Below, piece by piece: positions 1 to 4,017 of a stretch of 5,670 bases of DNA. A program made the position numbers and the translations under genes. Source of the stretch: an uncultured Ruminococcus sp. (lineage in GTDB: Bacteria > Bacillota > Clostridia > Oscillospirales > Ruminococcaceae); the NCBI GenBank assembly GCA_947167535.1, contig CAMVIL010000105.1, forward strand, positions 1 to 5,670. The letters run 5' to 3'. Within the stretch, counting starts at the first letter, position 1; the number at the start of each line of letters is the position of its first letter. The notes under the pieces are model-generated. The model searched no databases, had not been told where the DNA came from, and worked only from the letters and a program-made list of their open reading frames with translations.

Positions 1-974
1 TTCATGTCCTCATCGTAGAACGGCAGATAGGTGGGCGCGTTTTTGAGGATAGGCTCCTCGCCGAGATAGTATTTTATCATCTTCGGCACGAAGTAGTAGA
101 TGCCCTTATCGTCGGCGACTCCGTTTCCGGGAGCGTTGATGATGCCCACATTTCCGCTTCGGTAGGCTTCCATCAGGTTCGGAATACCGATAAGCGACTC
201 GGGCAGGAATGTCAGCGGGTCAAGATACTCGTCGGCGATGCGTCGGTACAGCACGCCTATCCTCGTCTTGCCGCCGGAATATGTGCGGTGATAGAGGATA
301 TTGTCCTCAACGAAGAGCTCGTCGTTCTGCACCAGCACCGAGTCGGTATGCTCCGCGAGATAGGAATGCTCGAAATACGCCGCGTTGTACCGTCCGGGGG
401 TGAGTATCGCTCTGATTCCGCCGCAGTTTGCGTTCTCCATTGTTTCCTTCAGAAGCTCTGCATAGCCGCGGTTGTCCACCACGGCGTTTTCCTCGAATGC
501 CTGCGGAGCGGCGATACGGGTAAGCTCCCTTGCGATAAGCGGATAGGAAGCTCCCGACGGGATACGCAGATTGTCCTCGAGGATGTACCACTCGCCGTCC
601 TTAGCCTGCACAAGGTCGATGCCCGAAATATGGCTGTATACCTTGTTTTTCGGTGTGATGCCCTCACACTCGGCAAGGTATCCCTTTGAGATATAGATGA
701 AGTCCTCTGGGATGATACCGTCCCGCACGATATTTTTTTCGTGGTAAATATCAAAAAGGAACTCATTCAGGGCGTTTACACGCTGAACAAGTCCCTTTTC
801 CATGCTCTGAAAATCCTCTGCCGAAATGACTCTGGGGATAGGATCGAAAGGAAAAAACTGTTCATTGAACACGCCGTTTTTGTATATGCCGAACTTTACA
901 CCATATCTTCTGAGAAGCTCATTGATCTCGTTTGCATTGCCCACTGCCTTAGTGAACTGCTTCTGCTGTGTCAT
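1..974 (-). CDS. Circularly permuted ATP-grasp family protein (CP_ATPgrasp, DUF404/DUF407 type), C-terminus outside the window
   Basis: The minus strand is open from an ATG at 974 to the window edge and gives 324 residues. The usual family length is roughly 470-480, so about the last third is missing. Recognisable blocks, in family order, are GYLAECEGI (98-106), YSHISGIDLV (113-122), WYILEDNLRIPSGASY (129-144), LTPGRYNAAYFEHSYLA (191-207) and NAPGNGVADDKGIYYFVP (280-297). The acidic ILEDNLR and the NAPGNGVADDK segment are conserved in circularly permuted ATP-grasps. Enzymes of this superfamily use ATP to form an acyl-phosphate and then an amide or peptide bond; the substrate of this branch is not known to me. 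The start is supported by a GGAG at 984-987, nine bases upstream. Family members are often followed by an alpha-E (DUF403) protein and a transglutaminase-like protease; those would lie beyond base 1 and cannot be checked here. The family call is firm, the exact function is not. Confidence 0.9.
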   Translation of the reverse strand, partial: MTQQKQFTKAVGNANEINELLRRYGVKFGIYKNGVFNEQFFPFDPIPRVISAEDFQSMEKGLVQRVNALNEFLFDIYHEKNIVRDGIIPEDFIYISKGYLAECEGITPKNKVYSHISGIDLVQAKDGEWYILEDNLRIPSGASYPLIARELTRIAAPQAFEENAVVDNRGYAELLKETMENANCGGIRAILTPGRYNAAYFEHSYLAEHTDSVLVQNDELFVEDNILYHRTYSGGKTRIGVLYRRIADEYLDPLTFLPESLIGIPNLMEAYRSGNVGIINAPGNGVADDKGIYYFVPKMIKYYLGEEPILKNAPTYLPFYDEDM

Positions 975-983
975 TTGTTATCA

Positions 984-987
984 CTCC
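984..987 (-). promoter_or_regulatory. Ribosome binding site of the ATP-grasp gene
   Basis: On the minus strand the sequence reads TTGGAGTGATAACAAATG. The GGAG lies nine bases before the ATG at 974 and fixes that start. It lies only 16 bases beyond the 3' arm of the leader hairpin, so the hairpin's state could affect translation as well as transcription. Confidence 0.75.
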
Positions 988-1002
988 AATCTTTTAAAGT
1001 AT

Positions 1003-1066
1003 ATCAGAAAACAAAAAGGCGCTTGCTCCGATCATGGAGCAGCGCCGTTGCCATTTGTTTTCTGAT
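1003..1066 (-). terminator. Long terminator-like hairpin: leader of the ATP-grasp gene and possible terminator of the flavin reductase gene
   Basis: On the minus strand an inner GC stem pairs GGAGC (1036-1040) with GCTCC (1025-1029) and AGCGCC (1041-1046) with GGCGCT (1018-1023). There is one bulged base (1024) and a six-base loop (1030-1035). The stem is followed by TTTTTGTTTT, as in an intrinsic terminator. Outer arms of 13 bases, 1003-1015 and 1054-1066, are exact reverse complements, so the whole element can fold into one long rod. It lies 136 bases beyond the flavin reductase stop and could end that transcript. It also lies downstream of the ATP-grasp promoter (1073-1101), so ATP-grasp transcripts must pass through it. 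An attenuator, a simple terminator and a 5' protective stem are all possible. Confidence 0.75.
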
Positions 1067-1072
1067 GCTATT

Positions 1073-1101
1073 ATTGTATCACTTGCGCTCGGATTTGTCA
1101 A
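1073..1101 (-). promoter_or_regulatory. Sigma-A promoter of the ATP-grasp gene
   Basis: On the minus strand there is a perfect -35 TTGACA (1096-1101), a 17-bp spacer and -10 TACAAT (1073-1078). The expected start site, six to seven bases downstream, is about 1066-1067, at the first base of the hairpin arm. The leader to the ATG is then about 92 nt. Confidence 0.85.
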
Positions 1102-1201
1102 GCGATTTTTCTGATATGTCTCCTTTTTAGGGGGTGATTGCAATAACTAACGTACATCGTACATTTCTGAAAAAAGCTCGCCGAAGATATGTGCTGTATT
1201 T

Positions 1202-1762
1202 TTATTCTGCGAACTTCTTTCCCGCGTCCCATGCGCCGCCTGCGATGGCGCCTATCGTGCGGTAGGCTCTGGCGGAGGAATCGAACATCAGCGGGCTGAG
1301 CTTGTCGAGGTCTACCTTGCCGTCGGTCAGAACGCTTTCGTCAGCGGTCATTCCGACTATCTGAGCGACTACTCTCGTCTCGCCGTACTCCTCGATTATG
1401 TCCTTGACGCTGCATTCCAGCGCAACGGGGAGCTGGTCGATTATCGGAGCGTTTACCTTCTCGGACTTAGTAACGGTGAAGCCTGCCTTGTCCAGCTTGT
1501 CGGGGACTTTAGCCTGAGACACCATTCCCACATAGTCGCACTCGGCGATGAACTCCTTTGTCGCAAAGCTCACGGTGAGCGCCTTGGCAGCCTTGATGTT
1601 TTCAGTCGAAACGTGGCTTCCGAGACTGATCGAGATAAGGTCTCCGCCTGCCTGTCCCGCCCATGCGGCGTTCATGGCATTGGGCTTTCCGTCCTTGTCG
1701 TAGGTCGCGATGATAAACACAGGAAGCGGTGTCACGAATCCCTTGTCAAAACTTTTCTTCAT
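1202..1762 (-). CDS. Flavin reductase family protein (FMN-binding split barrel)
   Basis: A complete 186-residue protein of the Flavin_Reduct family (COG1853 type). These are FMN-binding split-barrel proteins, usually homodimeric, that reduce or carry flavin with NAD(P)H or pass electrons, as in flavoredoxin. Visible family features are the N-terminal strand PLPVFIIATYDKDGKPNAMN (12-31), AAWAGQAGGDLISISLG (32-48) in the FMN-binding region, the helix and strand STENIKAAKALTVSF (52-66), ECDYVG (74-79), the strand LECSV (115-119) and a C-terminal YRTIG (167-171). It has no signal peptide or membrane segment, so it should be cytoplasmic. The ATG at 1762 has a strong AAAGGAG eight bases upstream. 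It has its own promoter and no obvious partner gene, so its electron donor and acceptor cannot be deduced. The family assignment is strong; the reaction is not settled. Confidence 0.9.
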   Translation of the reverse strand: MKKSFDKGFVTPLPVFIIATYDKDGKPNAMNAAWAGQAGGDLISISLGSHVSTENIKAAKALTVSFATKEFIAECDYVGMVSQAKVPDKLDKAGFTVTKSEKVNAPIIDQLPVALECSVKDIIEEYGETRVVAQIVGMTADESVLTDGKVDLDKLSPLMFDSSARAYRTIGAIAGGAWDAGKKFAE

Positions 1763-1770
1763 ATGAACAT

Positions 1771-1777
1771 CTCCTTT
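1771..1777 (-). promoter_or_regulatory. Ribosome binding site of the flavin reductase gene
   Basis: AAAGGAG on the minus strand, eight bases before the ATG at 1762. It is near-perfect and supports that start over internal methionines. Confidence 0.8.
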
Positions 1778-1821
1778 GTGATCCGAAACCGAACTGACGG
1801 TTTTCTCATGGTCATATGAAT

Positions 1822-1850
1822 ATTATACCACTTAAAACATACTAAGTCAA
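1822..1850 (-). promoter_or_regulatory. Sigma-A promoter of the flavin reductase gene
   Basis: The minus strand shows -35 TTGACT (1845-1850), a 17-bp spacer and a perfect -10 TATAAT (1822-1827). The start site should be near 1815, giving a leader of about 53 nt with no recognisable riboswitch. The promoter lies beyond the terminator of the cysteine-rich gene, so the two genes appear to be separate units. Confidence 0.85.
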
Positions 1851-1882
1851 TAGGCGCGATATGCTATTTGCACAAAAGCGAA

Positions 1883-1914
1883 ACCGCACCGTCGGGGTGA
1901 GCCTTCGGTGCGGT
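1883..1914 (-). terminator. Intrinsic terminator of the cysteine-rich protein gene
   Basis: Nine-base arms 1883-1891 and 1906-1914 are exact reverse complements (ACCGCACCG and CGGTGCGGT) with a 14-base loop. On the minus strand the stem is followed by TTCGCTTTTG, a moderately T-rich tract. It begins five bases after the stop codon at 1920. Confidence 0.8.
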
Positions 1915-1919
1915 GTTCG

Positions 1920-2165
1920 TTACCTGCAGGTCTTGCAGGTATACTGCTTCAGCAGATCGGCAAGGATCCTGCGGCAGTTAGTCTTCTTGCTGCACTTGTT
2001 TTTTGTGCAGGAGCTCTTTTTGGAAGAGCACTTGTCGGACGCCGACACGGTGATGCAAGTGCCGTTCGTGCAGCTGTTCTTTACACAGCTGCCAGCGGGT
2101 GATCCTGCCATGCTGACACCGATCGCCAGTGCCGCCAATGTTGTCATTATCTTTCTTTTTCTCAT
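1920..2165 (-). CDS. Small exported cysteine-rich protein of unknown function
   Basis: An 81-residue protein that I do not recognise as a named family. Residues 1-20 form a clear Sec signal: basic MRKRK, a hydrophobic stretch from about 8 to 20, and a likely cleavage near SMA-GS (20/21). The mature part has about 61 residues with nine cysteines at 27, 32, 37, 46, 53, 58, 64, 77 and 80. It is rich in Lys, Ser, Thr and Asn and ends in a CKTCR motif containing CxxC. The residues before Cys27 (AGS) do not make a normal lipobox, so it is probably released rather than lipid-anchored. The gene is supported by a GGAGGG six bases before the ATG, a consensus promoter and a terminator just after the stop. 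The odd cysteine number allows four disulfides plus one free thiol, dimerisation, or metal binding. An antimicrobial, toxin-like, metal-binding or redox role are all open. Confidence 0.8.
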   Translation of the reverse strand: MRKRKIMTTLAALAIGVSMAGSPAGSCVKNSCTNGTCITVSASDKCSSKKSSCTKNKCSKKTNCRRILADLLKQYTCKTCR

Positions 2166-2171
2166 TTCTAT

Positions 2172-2177
2172 CCCTCC
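2172..2177 (-). promoter_or_regulatory. Ribosome binding site of the cysteine-rich gene
   Basis: GGAGGG on the minus strand, six bases before the ATG at 2165. It selects this start over the in-frame Met7, which would remove most of the basic n-region of the signal peptide. Confidence 0.75.
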
Positions 2178-2189
2178 AAAGGTAGTTAT

Positions 2190-2201
2190 CGGCTTTTGCC
2201 G
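2190..2201 (-). other. Small hairpin at the 5' end of the cysteine-rich gene mRNA
   Basis: CGGC (2198-2201 region) and its complement flank an AAAA loop on the minus strand: CGGCAAAAGCCG. The predicted start site from the promoter is about 2202, so the transcript would begin almost directly with this four-base-pair hairpin. It may protect the RNA 5' end, or it may be chance. Confidence 0.4.
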
Positions 2202-2208
2202 TGATTAA

Positions 2209-2237
2209 ATTATATCACTTCGATGGGGAATTATCAA
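2209..2237 (-). promoter_or_regulatory. Sigma-A promoter of the cysteine-rich gene
   Basis: The minus strand has -35 TTGATA (2232-2237), a 17-bp spacer and a perfect -10 TATAAT (2209-2214). The leader to the ATG is about 37 nt. This promoter faces away from the metY promoter across the intergenic region. Confidence 0.85.
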
Positions 2238-2320
2238 TGCAAAAATGTTGGCAGAAAAACAGGCAATTATAGTCTGGGATTATTGCCATATATAAATACT
2301 TTTTATCACCGCGCATGATT

Positions 2321-2336
2321 GTGATAACGTGGTCAC
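2321..2336. promoter_or_regulatory. Possible operator 1 (imperfect palindrome)
   Basis: GTGATAACGTGGTCAC has 8-base half-sites matching at six of eight positions around a central CG. It is related to the two perfect palindromes at 2411-2422 and 2525-2536. Central CG in an inverted repeat is typical of LacI/GalR-family operators, including catabolite-response elements. The assignment is inference. Confidence 0.4.
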
Positions 2337-2410
2337 GGCAAGGCATATTATGCGATTCATTTTCGGTTCTCACTACGACCAAAATGTCCGTATCCTGTGA
2401 AATACTGCGT

Positions 2411-2422
2411 GACAACGTTGTC
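2411..2422. promoter_or_regulatory. Possible operator 2 (perfect 12-bp palindrome)
   Basis: GACAACGTTGTC equals its own reverse complement. It differs from the palindrome at 2525-2536 only by the symmetrical C/T change at position 3 and its partner. Its left half with flank, GTGACAAC, matches GTGATAAC of the site at 2321 at seven of eight bases. Confidence 0.5.
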
Positions 2423-2490
2423 TGAATCTGCGCTATCGACTGTATCTATCGTCATGGCATAGCGGGATAGAAATAAGTTATACCGTCAAA

Positions 2491-2506
2491 GCAGGGGACT
2501 CCCTGC
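2491..2506. other. GC-rich hairpin in the divergent region
   Basis: GCAGGG (2491-2496) and CCCTGC (2501-2506) pair perfectly around a four-base loop. Neither strand has a strong T-tract after it, although the minus strand continues CTTTGAC. It could be a weak terminator, part of an unrecognised RNA, or a protein-binding inverted repeat. No gene nearby needs a terminator here. Confidence 0.4.
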
Positions 2507-2524
2507 GAAAATCGACAGCTAAAA

Positions 2525-2536
2525 GATAACGTTATC
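2525..2536. promoter_or_regulatory. Possible operator 3 upstream of metY (perfect 12-bp palindrome)
   Basis: GATAACGTTATC is a perfect palindrome with an AACGTT core. It ends 11 bp before the -35 box of the metY promoter. The position would suit an activator or a repressor that contacts upstream DNA. No regulator gene is present in the window. Confidence 0.5.
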
Positions 2537-2547
2537 CGATATTTCTT

Positions 2548-2576
2548 TTGACTTGCGGCACCGTTTGAAATATAAT
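2548..2576 (+). promoter_or_regulatory. Sigma-A promoter of metY
   Basis: -35 TTGACT (2548-2553), a 17-bp spacer and a perfect -10 TATAAT (2571-2576). The predicted start near 2583 leaves a leader of only about 35 nt. That is too short for a SAM riboswitch or T-box, so control would have to act at the DNA level or through a trans factor. Confidence 0.88.
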
Positions 2577-2603
2577 AAAGAAAAACGCAGACGCGGAATA
2601 TGC

Positions 2604-2609
2604 AAGGAG
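2604..2609 (+). promoter_or_regulatory. Ribosome binding site that decides the metY start
   Basis: AAGGAG lies eight bases before the ATG at 2618. An in-frame ATG at 2600 would place this site inside the coding sequence and has no good site of its own, so 2618 is preferred. The resulting N-terminus, MADFDTLRIRAGYDP, is typical of the family. Confidence 0.85.
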
Positions 2610-2617
2610 AATCTATC

Positions 2618-3910
2618 ATGGCTGATTTTGATACTTTAAGGATAAGAGCAGGCTACGACCCGACGGAGCACAACAACTCGGTGAACGTGCCGATCTACCA
2701 GACTGCGGCATTTGAGCTTGGCAGTCTTGACAGGGCAGAAGCGCTCTGGACTCTGGAGCAGGACGACGCGCTCTACACAAGAGTCGGCAATCCCACTGTG
2801 GCGATACTTGAGCAAAGACTGAAAGCTCTCGACGGAGCACATTCTGCGCTGGCGCTGGCTTCGGGCATGGCGGCTATATCTTACACGATACTTGCCCTGA
2901 CAGAGGGCGGAGGGAACATCATCGCCAGCAATTCCATCTACGGCGGAAGTGAGGACGCTTTTGCGCATTTCTTTCCTCGTTTCGGGGCGAACATCAAGTT
3001 CGTCGCCGACAGGAACGACCCCAAGTCCTATGAAGCTGAGATAGACGAGAACACACGCGGCATCTACATCGAGACGATAAGCAACCCCAACGCCGAGCTC
3101 TACGATATCGAGGCGCTGGCGGAGATCGCTCACCGACATCATATCCCGCTCATCGTGGACAACACGGTAGCCACGCCGTATCTTCTCAATCCGATCAAGC
3201 ACGGTGCGGACATCGTTATCTACTCTGCCACAAAGGCGCTTGGCGGACACGGCAACGCTATCGCAGGTGCGGTTCTGGAGAGCGGTGATTTTGTTTACGA
3301 CCGCGACAAGTATCCGCAGTTCTACGAGCCATCCTACAAGATCAAGGACCGTCAGGGTAACCGCCGTTCGGCCTATGATGTTGACCCGAAAGGCCCTCTG
3401 GGGATACATCTGAGGGCGTACTATCTGGAGTTTATCGGCGCGGCACTGGGTCCCTTCGACGCGTACCTCGTTATTCAGGGGCTTTCGACTATCTCCGAGC
3501 GTGTGGAGAAGCAGACAAAGAACGCCGAGAAGATCGCCGCCTTCCTTGAGACGAGGAAAGAAGTCAGCTTCGTGAAGTACCCGACTGCAAAGAACAGCCG
3601 TTACAAGGAGCTTGCGGCGAAGTATTTCCCGAAGGGCGCGGGATATCTTCTGTCTTTCGGATTTGACGGCACCGAGGAGCAGCTTGACAGATTTATCAGG
3701 CATCTGAACTACTTCTCCTATCATGTGAATATCGGAGACGTGCGTTCGCTTATCGTCAATTCGCCGAAGACCACCCACGCCGAGCTGGACGAGGAGCACC
3801 GCCGCCGTGCGGGCATCGAGGACAACCTCGTCCGCATATCGGCAGGACTTGAAAACGCAGACGACCTTATCAGCGATCTTCGCGAGGCATTTGACGAGGT
3901 CTTTGCGTAA
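2618..3910 (+). CDS. metY: O-acetylhomoserine sulfhydrylase (O-acetylhomoserine aminocarboxypropyltransferase)
   Basis: A complete 430-residue PLP enzyme of the Cys/Met metabolism family, fold type I. It joins O-acetyl-L-homoserine with sulfide to give homocysteine and acetate in the cytoplasm, the direct sulfhydrylation route to methionine. Visible signatures are YTRVGNPT (53-60, cofactor-phosphate contact from the neighbouring subunit), ASGMAAI (81-87), ETISNPN (152-158), VDNTVATPY (180-188, with Asp181 positioned for the pyridine nitrogen), SATKALGGHGNAIAG (203-217) with Lys206 as the Schiff-base lysine, and VRISAGLEN (405-413) with Arg406 for the substrate carboxylate. The insertion at about 225-260 and the length match MetY better than cystathionine gamma-synthase or beta-lyase, which are nearer 380-400 residues. 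All expected catalytic residues are present and the frame is intact. It is probably monocistronic or only weakly coupled to the next gene. Minor uncertainty is whether the natural substrate is the acetyl or succinyl ester. Confidence 0.95.
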   Translation: MADFDTLRIRAGYDPTEHNNSVNVPIYQTAAFELGSLDRAEALWTLEQDDALYTRVGNPTVAILEQRLKALDGAHSALALASGMAAISYTILALTEGGGNIIASNSIYGGSEDAFAHFFPRFGANIKFVADRNDPKSYEAEIDENTRGIYIETISNPNAELYDIEALAEIAHRHHIPLIVDNTVATPYLLNPIKHGADIVIYSATKALGGHGNAIAGAVLESGDFVYDRDKYPQFYEPSYKIKDRQGNRRSAYDVDPKGPLGIHLRAYYLEFIGAALGPFDAYLVIQGLSTISERVEKQTKNAEKIAAFLETRKEVSFVKYPTAKNSRYKELAAKYFPKGAGYLLSFGFDGTEEQLDRFIRHLNYFSYHVNIGDVRSLIVNSPKTTHAELDEEHRRRAGIEDNLVRISAGLENADDLISDLREAFDEVFA

Positions 3911-3936
3911 ACGTCTGCTGTGCACTGCGGTCGTTT
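3909..3936 (+). terminator. Weak hairpin terminator after metY
   Basis: AAACG (3909-3913) pairs with CGTTT (3932-3936), and CTGC (3915-3918) pairs with GCGG (3927-3930) through one G-T pair. T-T mismatches and a small loop complete the stem. It overlaps the metY stop codon and ends just before the next promoter. Without a true T-tract it is probably leaky, so some metY transcripts may enter the surface-protein gene. Confidence 0.4.
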
Positions 3937-3938
3937 CA

Positions 3939-3967
3939 TTGACAATGTCATCCTGATATGATATAAT
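3939..3967 (+). promoter_or_regulatory. Sigma-A promoter of the BspA-like surface protein gene
   Basis: Perfect -35 TTGACA (3939-3944), a 17-bp spacer and perfect -10 TATAAT (3962-3967). This is the strongest promoter match in the window. The leader to the ATG at 4018 is about 44 nt, with AAAGGA at 4002-4007 as the ribosome binding site. Confidence 0.88.
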
Positions 3968-4017
3968 TAGCCTATACGCAAGCGTGCGGTGAGTTATTTT
4001 GAAAGGACGTTGGTACA

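Larger units (their letters stand above)
2238..2547. other. Divergent intergenic region without a convincing gene
   Basis: About 310 bp between two divergent promoters. It is more AT-rich than the flanking genes. The only reading frame of note (2215-2415, minus) starts with TTG, has no ribosome binding site and overlaps the promoter of the cysteine-rich gene, so I do not call it. The region contains three AACGTK-centred palindromes and a GC-rich hairpin, listed separately. No riboswitch or tRNA fold was recognised. Confidence 0.6.

Noticed and set aside
1111..1126. AAAAAGGAGACAT on the minus strand as a ribosome binding site of a small gene
   Set aside because: No start codon follows at a workable distance and no frame opens before the ATP-grasp promoter.
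288..1130. Plus-strand and other-frame open frames over the ATP-grasp gene and its leader
   Set aside because: They are shadows of the minus-strand ATP-grasp frame, which continues without a stop to the window edge and carries the family motifs.
1151..1164. Tandem 7-bp repeat CGTACAT x2 after the flavin reductase gene
   Set aside because: Only two copies, no related site elsewhere in the window and no relation to a promoter or terminator; chance is the simplest explanation.
1763..1821. Possible FMN riboswitch before the flavin reductase gene
   Set aside because: The leader is only about 53 nt from the predicted start site and has none of the conserved FMN riboswitch elements, which need well over 100 nt.
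2215..2415. A 66-codon minus-strand frame in the divergent intergenic region
   Set aside because: It starts with TTG, has no ribosome binding site, overlaps the promoter of the cysteine-rich gene and shows no recognisable protein character. A 32-codon ATG frame at about 2357-2455 also lacks a ribosome binding site.
2600..2617. Upstream in-frame ATG as the metY start
   Set aside because: It would put the AAGGAG ribosome binding site inside the coding sequence; the ATG at 2618 has correct spacing and gives the usual family N-terminus.
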